Below are positions 8,250 through 15,835 of a DNA stretch of 43,929 bases, one piece after another. The position numbers and the translations under genes were made by a program. Each line of letters opens with the position of its first letter. Positions within the stretch are counted from its first letter, which is position 1. The notes under the pieces are model-generated. The model was not told the origin of the DNA and ran no database searches. It was given only the letters and a program-made list of their open reading frames with translations. Source of the DNA: JAEHDI01 sp035455185. Its GTDB lineage: Bacteria > Acidobacteriota > Terriglobia > Bryobacterales > Bryobacteraceae. The DNA lies in assembly GCA_035455185.1 (NCBI GenBank), contig DATIFQ010000087.1:1-43929 (forward strand). The letters run 5' to 3'.

Positions 8250-9371
8250 ATGGCAGATATGGAAGGCAAGGGCCGCCGGCCTGCCGGGTGGACACGACGA
8301 GCCCTGCTCACTGGACTTGCAGGAGTTAGCCTGCCGGTGGCGGCGGATGTTGGCCACCCGTTTCCTTCGGATCGGGTTCGTTTCCTGGACCGTGCCACCG
8401 AGTTCGAAGTCCTTCGGCTGACCGATCCGTCGTACTCCAGCATCCTGCCCCACTATTACGCGCGCGCTTTTGCGAAAAAGCGAAACGCTCTTCTGTTCGC
8501 CTGCGACCGCGGCGGATCGATACAGGGCTTCCAGATGGATCTCAAAACCGGAGCATCGGTGCAATTGACCGAAGCTACGGGCCTAGACGCCAGCTCGCTG
8601 ACCTGGCTGCCGGATGAGCGCAGTTGCTGCTATTTCGACGGCGTTTCGCTGCGGCAGTTGAATGTCGCCAACCGCCGTTCCCGCGAGATCTACCGTGTCC
8701 CTGACGGCTGGCGGCGCGGCTCAGGTTTCAGTGTGTCCGGTGACGGCGTGCACGCGTTTTTCATGGAGATGCAGGCGGATACCTGTCGGCTGCGTATCGT
8801 CGGGATTGCGAAAGGTGACGCGGTGACGGTCGCGGAATCCAGTGAGGTAATGAGCGACCCGGTTCCGAGGCCCCGCCGATCTGGTGTACTGTACCGGCGG
8901 GGTGGTAACGCTCTCTGGCTGGTCAATTATGACGGACAGCAGAACCGTCCGCTCAAGACCGCTCCCGGTGGCCTCGGCCCGGTCCACTGGTCGCCTGACG
9001 GGAAATCGATCATTTACTTGAATTTTCCGGAAGACCGGCGCGATCTGAACTCACTGCGAGAGCACACGCCGGATTCAAATAGCGACGAACTCATCTCGAA
9101 GACCAGCCAGTTCGTGCATTTCGGACTGAACGCTGACGGATCGGTGTTTGTGGGTACGAGCGGGAGCAAGGCTTCGCCTTACCTCCTGCTGATGCTGAGG
9201 GTCACGCACCGCGAGTTGACGCTCTGCGAGCACCGTGCCTCGGACCCGAACCGGGTGACGCCTGTCTTCACGCCGGACAGCCAACAGGTTGTGTTTCAGA
9301 GTGACCGTGACGGTAAACTGGCGATCTACGCGGTGCGGGTAGACCGTCTAGTGGAGAAAACAGATTCTTAG
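8250..9371 (+). CDS. Exported beta-propeller protein, oligogalacturonate-lyase-like (PL22-like)
   Basis: 373 residues. The N-terminus has a twin-arginine-like signal (TRRALLTGLAGVSLPVAA). The body consists of repeated propeller blades, recognisable from VLRLTDPS near the start, VHWSPDGKSIIYLNF and VFTPDSQQVVFQSDRDGKLAIYAV. This layout resembles the PL22 oligogalacturonate lyases and TolB/PD40 proteins that are abundant in Acidobacteria. I could not verify the metal-binding His/Gln set of true PL22 enzymes, so enzymatic activity is an inference. No Shine-Dalgarno is seen; the start follows a hairpin-forming repeat 5 bases upstream. An ATG at 8259 is an alternative start. Confidence 0.7.
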   Translation: MADMEGKGRRPAGWTRRALLTGLAGVSLPVAADVGHPFPSDRVRFLDRATEFEVLRLTDPSYSSILPHYYARAFAKKRNALLFACDRGGSIQGFQMDLKTGASVQLTEATGLDASSLTWLPDERSCCYFDGVSLRQLNVANRRSREIYRVPDGWRRGSGFSVSGDGVHAFFMEMQADTCRLRIVGIAKGDAVTVAESSEVMSDPVPRPRRSGVLYRRGGNALWLVNYDGQQNRPLKTAPGGLGPVHWSPDGKSIIYLNFPEDRRDLNSLREHTPDSNSDELISKTSQFVHFGLNADGSVFVGTSGSKASPYLLLMLRVTHRELTLCEHRASDPNRVTPVFTPDSQQVVFQSDRDGKLAIYAVRVDRLVEKTDS

Positions 9372-9403
9372 CTGGGGTTTCGGACCCCCCTATTTGAGCA
9401 ACG

Positions 9404-10204
9404 ATGGTGCGGTGGATAGCTTCGGCGGTAGTGGCCTCGATTACGATACCGTGTACGGCGGCCACCAAGATCGTGGTGACGGTGGTTGAGAAGAGGTCGG
9501 GCCGGCCTGTGCCCGAGCTGAAAGCCGACGACTTTATTGTGCTCGACGATCGCGCGCCCCGGCGAGTGGAGTCGGCCGAATTTGCGTCCGGCCTGATGGA
9601 CGTAATGCTGCTGCTCGATACCAGTCTGCTCGGGGGGGCGGTTCAGCCCGTCGCCGAAAATCTGGTCGCGCAGTTGCAGCCGAAGGAGCAGATGGCGATC
9701 GTCGCCTTTCACTCGTCCGCCGACCTGGTCCAAGACTTCACCGCCAGCCAGGAATTGCTCGGCCGGGCGATCTCATCGGTGAAGTACGGCAACACCCCTC
9801 GCCTGCTGGACGCGATCTACGCCGCCATCGACGGAGGGTTCCAGGCGAGCACATTCCGCCGTGTGATCGTGCTGTTGACGACAGGGGTCGAGGGCCCGAG
9901 CCGGGTCAGCGAGCGCGAAGTACTGCGCCTGGCACGGCGGAACGGAGTCTCAATTTACCCGGTCTATGTTGTGGGACAGGAAAGATCGATGTTTGAGAAC
10001 CTGGCCCGCCAGACGGGTGGCGCTTCATTCAATCTTCGAGACTTGCAGCGGGATTCGAAGTCGCCGCCCGGGCCTCGGATCTTCGAGGTGATGCGATCGC
10101 ACTACACGCTGACGCTGGAAGGAAACCTCTCCCTCGGCGACAGGGTAGAAGTAAAAGTAAAAAGGCCGGAGAAGCTGCTTGTCTCCGGCCTTCCCCTCGA
10201 TTGA
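9404..10204 (+). CDS. VWFA-related domain protein (TIGR03436-like)
   Basis: 266 residues with a short signal peptide (VRWIASAVVASITIPCTA). An Ig-like N-terminal segment (TVVEKRSGRPVPELKADDFIVLDD) precedes a von Willebrand A fold. This is the layout of the acidobacterial VWFA-related family. The MIDAS motif reads DTSLL, so the second Ser of DxSxS is missing and metal binding may be altered. The last 15 codons contain a hairpin that acts as a terminator for the opposite strand (10159-10190). No function beyond probable protein interaction in the envelope can be stated. Confidence 0.85.
   Translation: MVRWIASAVVASITIPCTAATKIVVTVVEKRSGRPVPELKADDFIVLDDRAPRRVESAEFASGLMDVMLLLDTSLLGGAVQPVAENLVAQLQPKEQMAIVAFHSSADLVQDFTASQELLGRAISSVKYGNTPRLLDAIYAAIDGGFQASTFRRVIVLLTTGVEGPSRVSEREVLRLARRNGVSIYPVYVVGQERSMFENLARQTGGASFNLRDLQRDSKSPPGPRIFEVMRSHYTLTLEGNLSLGDRVEVKVKRPEKLLVSGLPLD
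10159..10190 (-). terminator. Rho-independent terminator of the leftward operon, inside the VWA coding region
   Basis: GGCCGGAGA (10164-10172) and TCTCCGGCC (10182-10190) form a perfect 9-bp stem with a 9-base loop. On the minus strand the stem is followed by TTTTTACTTTTACTT, a proper U-rich tail. It lies 76 bases past the stop of the leftward coiled-coil gene and within the 3' end of the rightward VWA gene. Confidence 0.75.
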
Positions 10205-10265
10205 CTGAGCGGTGCGGGCCCACCTCAGGATCTCCTCAACCCACACTCCACTCGCTGGAGGTAAG

Positions 10266-11141
10266 CTACTTTCTTGCGATCTGAACCTTGGGGGTCGCCA
10301 GGTAGCCCGTAATGCGGTCCTTCTGCACCTCATTGACCACGATTTCGTACGGAAGCCGAGCTTTGGCCACATAGAACTGCACGGGCTCGTTGGCCGTTTT
10401 GTCCTTCTTCTCGACTTTCTTATCGTCGGCGAGGACGTCGATGCTGTATTTGCTGCGCTTCGGATCGGTCTTCTTCAGGACGACCGATATGTCACCAATC
10501 CGTTGCGGCTGTTTTGACTTCGCGAGTTTGAACTCAAAGTAGTTGCGCTCCCCGAGCGTCCTCAGCGCTGCCAGTTCCTGACCGTTGGTGGCGATCAACC
10601 CGCTCTGGACTCCCAAGTCACCCCGGACACTTTTCAGATCAGCGATCGTCTTTTCCAGTTCGGACTTGGTAGATGCGACTTCGGTCTTGACGTTCGTCAC
10701 CTCGCCAGAAACGTCAGTGATCTTGTTATTGGCCGTGCTGGCTGCCTCTTTGACCTCGGTCAGTTCCGTTTTGACCATCTCCTGCTGCCGGGCCTGCTCT
10801 GTCTGGATCTGTTTTGCCAGTTGTTCCGCATGCTTCAGAGCGTCGGTCCGGGCGCGACCCGCCGCCATCGCCGCCTGCTTGCGGGTGTTCTCCAATTCCG
10901 AGCGCAGCTCATCGAGATGCTGCTGGTTGGAGGCCGTGCTAATGGACGACGTCTCGCGGACTTTGGCGAGCTCAGCGAGGACGGATTCCCGCATGCTGTG
11001 CAGGTCGGTTTTCAACCCGTCCACCGTGAAAAACAGATACGCCGTCGCGGCTGCCACGGCGATCACCAATCCGAATAGGATCGGGATTTGAATGTTGCCC
11101 CCACTTCGGGAAGGCGTGCGAGTCTCGGTCAGTTCACTCAT
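10266..11141 (-). CDS. Membrane-anchored coiled-coil protein, paralog A
   Basis: 291 residues from ATG 11141, which has GAGGTGAG seven bases upstream; a GTG at 11153 is in frame but worse placed. There is a short cytoplasmic N-terminus, one membrane helix (LFGLVIAVAAATAYLFF), a long coiled coil rich in Glu, Lys, Ala and Thr (about residues 45-180), then a C-terminal domain of about 100 residues. Family not recognised. The next gene upstream (11306-12175) is a full-length paralog with the same layout. The extracytoplasmic C-terminal domain is the best conserved part. By shape it could be a structural or chemoreceptor-like rod protein; no function is assigned. Confidence 0.8.
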   Translation of the reverse strand: MSELTETRTPSRSGGNIQIPILFGLVIAVAAATAYLFFTVDGLKTDLHSMRESVLAELAKVRETSSISTASNQQHLDELRSELENTRKQAAMAAGRARTDALKHAEQLAKQIQTEQARQQEMVKTELTEVKEAASTANNKITDVSGEVTNVKTEVASTKSELEKTIADLKSVRGDLGVQSGLIATNGQELAALRTLGERNYFEFKLAKSKQPQRIGDISVVLKKTDPKRSKYSIDVLADDKKVEKKDKTANEPVQFYVAKARLPYEIVVNEVQKDRITGYLATPKVQIARK

Positions 11142-11305
11142 TGTGGGTCTCACCTCTGGCCATAAGAACGCAAGCTTGATGCCAAACGGAGTGAAGGCTT
11201 TAAACGATTGAAAAAAAATAACTTAGAGCTCGGATGGCGGAAGAGAACTCTCCGGGGAGCAAGTAGGAATTACCGGCTCCCCGCAATTGTTGCCGGAAAG
11301 GGGCG

Positions 11306-12175
11306 TCAACGCACCGTCTTGACTTTGGGAGTGGCCAGGTAACCCACGATCTGGTCCTTCCGAACCTCGTTCACTACGAACTCGTACGGCTGTCGTGCGC
11401 GCGCCACGTAAAACTGGACCGGTTCGTTTACGTTCTTGTCCTTTTTTTCGACCCTCTTGTCATCGGCGAGGACTTCGACGGTGTAGCGGTTGCGCTTTGT
11501 GTCCGCTTTCCTGAGCCGAACCGAGATGTCGCCAACCTTTCGGTATTCTTTGCTCCGGGTGATGTTGAACTCGAAGTAGTTCCTTTCGCCAAGAGTCCGC
11601 AGCGCGGACAGCTCCTTCGAATTGGTGGCGATGAGACCGCTCTGGACGCCCATGTCGCCCCGCACCGTCTTTAACTCGGCAATGGTTTTGTCCAACTCCG
11701 ATTTGGTCGAAGAGACCTCGGAGCGGACATTCGTCACGTCCTTGGACACGTCTTCGATCTTCGTGTTGGCGTCCGAGGTAGCCTGGCGCACCTCTGAGAT
11801 CTCACTGCGGACCGCCTGCTGTTGCTTTTGCTGCTCCTCGGCAAGACGTTTTGCGAGTTCCTCCGCATGACGCTGCGCCTCGGTTTTCGCTTGCCCGGCG
11901 GCGACGGCGGCGTTGCGACGTGCCGCCTCAAGCTGTTCTCGCAACGCATCGAGGTGGCGCCGGTTTGTTTCGCTTGTGACGGACGACGATTCGCGCAAGT
12001 TGGTTACCTCGTTCAGAACGGACTCCCGCATCTGGGTAACCTCCGTCCTCATCTTGTCGAGCTGCACAAAGAGGTAGACGGTGGCTGCGGAAAGCGCGAT
12101 CACCGCTCCGTATAGGATAGGCAAGAGGATCTTCGAGGTGCGACCGGAAGAGCCGTAAATTTCGTCCGTTTCCAT
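11306..12175 (-). CDS. Membrane-anchored coiled-coil protein, paralog B
   Basis: 289 residues, same architecture as the downstream gene: membrane helix (LYGAVIALSAATVYLFVQL), coiled coil (about 45-175) and a conserved C-terminal domain. Stretches such as LIATNSKELSALRTLGERNY and DEPVQFYVA-like segments are nearly identical in both copies. The Shine-Dalgarno GGAGGA lies about 11 bases ahead of the ATG and sits in the loop of a small GTTGG/CCAAC hairpin (12180-12196). A 164-base gap separates the two paralogs, with an 8-bp inverted repeat (11253-11260/11276-11283) that has no U-tail. Function unknown. Confidence 0.8.
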   Translation of the reverse strand: METDEIYGSSGRTSKILLPILYGAVIALSAATVYLFVQLDKMRTEVTQMRESVLNEVTNLRESSSVTSETNRRHLDALREQLEAARRNAAVAAGQAKTEAQRHAEELAKRLAEEQQKQQQAVRSEISEVRQATSDANTKIEDVSKDVTNVRSEVSSTKSELDKTIAELKTVRGDMGVQSGLIATNSKELSALRTLGERNYFEFNITRSKEYRKVGDISVRLRKADTKRNRYTVEVLADDKRVEKKDKNVNEPVQFYVARARQPYEFVVNEVRKDQIVGYLATPKVKTVR

Positions 12176-12244
12176 AGTGGTTGGATTCCTCCCAACTGGA
12201 GAGCCGAATAACTACCTTTCACTTCAGTCTACTGCGGATTCAGG

Positions 12245-12874
12245 TTACTTTTCCAGCCCACTCACTGCCTCGGCCGCGCGGCGGAGGCGCACAAACTCGA
12301 GCACTTCCTGTTTCGGGAGACCCGGCTCGAAACAGCGGCGGCAACGTGCTTCGTACATGCCAGCGGCTCCAACGACGATGAGGTCATCGGAATCTACCAG
12401 CCGCTGGGTGTGCTTGGCCGGGTTGCCGCATCGGACACAGATAGCGAGTGTCTTGGTAATCGACTCAGCAAGCGCGAGAAGCTCCGGAACGGGCGTGAAC
12501 GGTCTCCCCATATAGTCTGTGTCGAGACCGGCGACGATCACCTGCTTTCCACGGTCCGCTAGACGCCCGGCAACCTCGATGAGTCCAGGTCCCATGAAGT
12601 TGGCCTCGTCGACTCCGACCACTTCGGTACGCCAGTCCATCCGCGAGAGGATTTCGGCGGCATCCGGGACGATCTCGGACTTCATGCGAACCTCGGCGTG
12701 CGAGACGATCTCGTCCTCCGAGAAGCGGGTGTCCAGAGACGGCTTGAAGACCTGCACTCTCTTCCGGGCGATCATGGCCCGGCGCAGGCGGCGGATCAAC
12801 TCTTCGCTCTTGCCCGAGAACATGGGCCCGCATATCACCTCGATCCAGCCGATGTTCCCCGAGATGAAGTCCAT
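12245..12874 (-). CDS. tdk: Thymidine kinase (type II)
   Basis: 209 residues, the usual length for bacterial TK. It phosphorylates thymidine to dTMP with ATP in the salvage pathway. Walker A is GPMFSGKS (16-23), the Walker B-like region is VVGVDEANFM, and the lasso/zinc region carries two Cys pairs (CVRC and CRRC) as in the type II family. The substrate-loop region VVGAAGMYEARCRRC is present. The Shine-Dalgarno is weak. It is the first gene of a leftward group with the two coiled-coil genes, 69 bases ahead of paralog B; no functional link is evident. Confidence 0.95.
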   Translation of the reverse strand: MDFISGNIGWIEVICGPMFSGKSEELIRRLRRAMIARKRVQVFKPSLDTRFSEDEIVSHAEVRMKSEIVPDAAEILSRMDWRTEVVGVDEANFMGPGLIEVAGRLADRGKQVIVAGLDTDYMGRPFTPVPELLALAESITKTLAICVRCGNPAKHTQRLVDSDDLIVVGAAGMYEARCRRCFEPGLPKQEVLEFVRLRRAAEAVSGLEK

Positions 12875-12975
12875 GGGGAATATGATGACACGCCGTGTTC
12901 CGTGATGTGGTCCTGGCTCAAGTCCTGATGGATAGACGGATTATGGGCTATTCTGCCAACCCACCGCCGTGCGGC

Positions 12976-12981
12976 TATAAT
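12976..12981 (+). promoter_or_regulatory. Perfect -10 box placed for a leaderless transcript
   Basis: TATAAT ends six bases before the GTG at 12988, so RNA would start at or next to the start codon. No good -35 box was found at 16-18 bases. Confidence 0.4.
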
Positions 12982-12987
12982 CGTCTT

Positions 12988-13386
12988 GTGAATTCTCGCG
13001 TTCTCTGTTTCATGGCGGGCATCGTACTGCTTGCCGGGTGCAATCGCGGCGTCGAAAACAAAGAAGCAGTGCGGCAGGCTGTCATTGACCACCTCGCCAA
13101 CCGCGCCGGCCTCAACGTTGCCTCCATGCAGGTCGATGTTTCCGCAGTGTCGTTTCGCAAGGACGAAGCCGACGCTACCGTCGTCTTCCGTTCCAAGGGC
13201 GGCGCTCCCGGCCAGTCGATGACCATGAACTATACCCTGGAGCGGAAGGGTGGCCGCTGGGTCGTCAAGGGCAGATCTGAAAGCGGCATGCCTCACGGAG
13301 CCGCGGGAACCCCGGCCCCCGGCGGACAGATGCCGCAAGGCCACCCGCCGATCGGCGGCGCTAAGCCTTCCGAAGTCCCTAAATGA
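12988..13386 (+). CDS. Small lipoprotein, unknown function
   Basis: 132 residues from a GTG start. This start gives a normal lipoprotein signal (short N-region, hydrophobic core, lipobox LLAGC with Cys 18); the longer upstream frame (from 12895) would put 31 polar residues ahead of it and cover the TATAAT box. The mature part holds one alpha/beta domain (to about residue 95, ending RKGGRWVVKGR) and a Pro/Gly-rich tail. The stop overlaps the next gene's start (ATGA, 13383-13386), so it is translationally coupled to the flavoprotein. Family not recognised. Confidence 0.75.
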   Translation: MNSRVLCFMAGIVLLAGCNRGVENKEAVRQAVIDHLANRAGLNVASMQVDVSAVSFRKDEADATVVFRSKGGAPGQSMTMNYTLERKGGRWVVKGRSESGMPHGAAGTPAPGGQMPQGHPPIGGAKPSEVPK

Positions 13387-14558
13387 AGCGCGTCGCCATC
13401 CTCGGTGGTGGTCCTGCCGGTGCATTCGCCGCCGAACGCCTCGCGGCGGGCGGCGCCAAAACCGTTGTCTTCGACGAGAAACTCGCCTGGGAAAAACCCT
13501 GCGGCGGCGGTCTCACCTACAAGGCTTATAGCCGCTATCCCTTCCTCATCGAAAACGACACACCGAAGAAGTTCGTCACTGTGACCCAACTTGCGGCGCC
13601 CGGCGCCGGAGTTGCGAAGATGGCGTTACGTAAGCCCCTTGTTGTCTACTCCCGTTTCGACCTCAACCGGATGCTGCTCGCGCGGGCCGAACGCGCCGGT
13701 GCACAGATCGAACAGACCCGGGTCCTCGGCATGACGCCCGCCGGAAGGGGCTGGCGGCTCTCCACGCACCACGGTGACTTCGAGGCTGACTTCTGCGTCG
13801 TCGCCACTGGCGCGCGCAACCCGCTTCGCGACGTCGGCACCCAGCTCACGGCCGCCGACACCATGCTTGCCCTCGGCTACTATGTCCAGGCGGACCAGGA
13901 GCACATCGACATCCAGTTTCTTCCGCAACTGGAGGGCTACATCTGGGTCTTCCCGCGTTGCGGCCATCTGTCGGTCGGCATATGCGGCAAAGGAGAACCG
14001 GCCCATCAACTACGCGCCCGCCTAGAGGCATATATGCGGGAGCGCGGCATCTCCTGGAAAGACGCGGTCTTCTATAGTCACCTGCTGCCGTCGCTCGCCC
14101 GGACGGGATGGCGGAACAACCGTGTCGCAGGCCATGGATGGATCGCTGTCGGCGATGCCGGCGGCCTCGTCGACCCGATAACCGGCGAGGGACTTTACTA
14201 CGCGATGCGCTCCGGCGACCTCGCCAGCCAGGTCGTGCTCTCCGGTCGGCACTCTGCCGAGACCATGGCAGTCGCCTACCGTGCCATGCTGACCCGCGAC
14301 TTCGCAGCCGACCTAGAGTTCGGAGCCTCGCTCGCGCGCCGCGTCTTCCTGGGCCGCTTTCTGCTGGACAGCGTGCCGAACCGAATGGTCCAAATCATGC
14401 GCCGCAGTCCCCGCTTTTGTGAGCTGATGCAAGATCTCTTCGCCGGCACGCAGCCCTATCTCGACCTCAAGCGGAGACTCCTCAGCAACCTGCATGGAAC
14501 CCTGCTCGAGACGGCCATGAACTTCCTACTCAGCCGCGTCGTCCCGAGCGAAACTTAG
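13383..14558 (+). CDS. Geranylgeranyl-reductase-family FAD oxidoreductase
   Basis: 391 residues. An N-terminal Rossmann motif GGGPAG (8-13) binds the FAD ADP moiety. PCGGGLTYKA (about 40-49) is the substrate-side motif seen in geranylgeranyl reductases (ChlP, archaeal GGR). GWIAVGDAGGLVDPITGEGL is the second FAD motif. Family members saturate isoprenoid chains of chlorophyll, archaeal lipids or menaquinone. In a non-phototrophic bacterium the likely target is a quinone side chain, which is inference. It overlaps the lipoprotein gene by 4 bases and ends 2 bases before hemL, so all three should be co-transcribed. Confidence 0.85.
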   Translation: MKRVAILGGGPAGAFAAERLAAGGAKTVVFDEKLAWEKPCGGGLTYKAYSRYPFLIENDTPKKFVTVTQLAAPGAGVAKMALRKPLVVYSRFDLNRMLLARAERAGAQIEQTRVLGMTPAGRGWRLSTHHGDFEADFCVVATGARNPLRDVGTQLTAADTMLALGYYVQADQEHIDIQFLPQLEGYIWVFPRCGHLSVGICGKGEPAHQLRARLEAYMRERGISWKDAVFYSHLLPSLARTGWRNNRVAGHGWIAVGDAGGLVDPITGEGLYYAMRSGDLASQVVLSGRHSAETMAVAYRAMLTRDFAADLEFGASLARRVFLGRFLLDSVPNRMVQIMRRSPRFCELMQDLFAGTQPYLDLKRRLLSNLHGTLLETAMNFLLSRVVPSET

Positions 14559-14560
14559 CC

Positions 14561-15826
14561 ATGCGCCGACACACCTCCGAATCCCTTTTTGACCGCGCCC
14601 AGAGATCGATTCCCGGCGGGGTGAACTCTCCGGTCCGCGCCTTCCGCAGCGTGGGAGGCAAGCCACTGTTCATTTCCCGCGGGGAGGGCTCGCACATCTT
14701 TGACGCGGATGGCAACGAGTATGTCGACTACGTCGGTTCTTGGGGTCCGCTGCTGCTTGGACACCGCCACCCCGCTATCCTTACCGCGCTCGAAGAGGCG
14801 GCGCACAGCGGTACCAGCTTCGGCGCGCCCACCGAACGCGAAATCGAACTTGCGGAAGCTATCCGCGACGCCGTCCCCTCCATCGAGATGGTCCGGCTCG
14901 TCAACAGCGGCACCGAAGCCACCATGAGCGCCATCCGTCTCGCCCGTGGCTTAACGGGCCGCGACTTGACCGTCAAGTTTGAGGGCTGCTACCACGGGCA
15001 CGTCGACTCCTTGCTCGTGAAGGCCGGTTCCGGCGTGGCGACGCTCGGGCTTCCGGACACCGCCGGCGTTCCGAAAAGCTTCGCCGACACTACCATCGCG
15101 CTGCCGTTCAACTCGGCCGAGGCCGTCGAGCAGGCCTTCCGCGAACACGGCGCGCGCATCGCTTCCGTGATCGTTGAGCCGGTTGCCGGCAACATGGGCT
15201 GCGTGCCGCCGAAGCCGGGCTTCCTCGCGGCTCTTCGTGAGATCACCGAACGGTACGGCGCACTGCTTATCTTCGACGAGGTGATGACGGGTTTTCGCGT
15301 GGCTTGGGGCGGCGCGCAGCAGCTTTATGGAATCCGTCCAGACCTGACCACGCTCGGCAAAGTCATCGGCGGAGGCCTTCCGATAGCAGCCTATGGCGGG
15401 CGCGCGGAAGTTATGGCAAAGATCGCGCCGCTCGGTCCGGTCTACCAGGCTGGCACGCTCTCCGGCAACCCGATGGCCGTGGCAGCCGGTCTCGCCATGC
15501 TGCGCCACCTCAAGGCCCACCCAGAGGTCTACACCACTTTGGAGCGGAACGGCGAGCGATTGCAGGCGGCAGCGCCCTCCGAAATCACCGTTAACCGCGT
15601 TGGCTCGATGTTCACGTTCTTCTTTACCGATCAGCGGGTCACGGACTACGACTCAGCCAAGACCTGCGACACCGCGCGATTCGGCGACTACTTCCGCTTC
15701 ATGCTCGACCGCGGCGTCTACCTCGCACCCTCGCAATTCGAGGCCGCATTCCTCTCTGCGGTCCACACGGATGAAGACATCACACGTACGATCGAAGCCG
15801 CCAGGGAGTTCTTCGCTCGGCGGTAG
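14561..15826 (+). CDS. hemL: Glutamate-1-semialdehyde 2,1-aminomutase
   Basis: 421 residues, close to the normal length. It converts glutamate-1-semialdehyde to 5-aminolevulinate in the C5 route to tetrapyrroles, using PLP. The N-terminal hallmark RAQRSIPGGVNSPVRAF, the PLP-binding LIFDEVMTGFR and the Schiff-base Lys in TLGKVIGGGLP (about residue 267) are all present. It is last in the lipoprotein-flavoprotein-hemL group. Its stop is 9 bases from the stop of the convergent amidohydrolase gene with no terminator hairpin between. Confidence 0.97.
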   Translation: MRRHTSESLFDRAQRSIPGGVNSPVRAFRSVGGKPLFISRGEGSHIFDADGNEYVDYVGSWGPLLLGHRHPAILTALEEAAHSGTSFGAPTEREIELAEAIRDAVPSIEMVRLVNSGTEATMSAIRLARGLTGRDLTVKFEGCYHGHVDSLLVKAGSGVATLGLPDTAGVPKSFADTTIALPFNSAEAVEQAFREHGARIASVIVEPVAGNMGCVPPKPGFLAALREITERYGALLIFDEVMTGFRVAWGGAQQLYGIRPDLTTLGKVIGGGLPIAAYGGRAEVMAKIAPLGPVYQAGTLSGNPMAVAAGLAMLRHLKAHPEVYTTLERNGERLQAAAPSEITVNRVGSMFTFFFTDQRVTDYDSAKTCDTARFGDYFRFMLDRGVYLAPSQFEAAFLSAVHTDEDITRTIEAAREFFARR

Positions 15827-15835
15827 CGAACACAG

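Noticed and set aside
11253..11283. 8-bp inverted repeat between the coiled-coil paralogs as a terminator
   Set aside because: No U-rich tail on either strand and a 15-base loop; kept only as a note in the gene entry.
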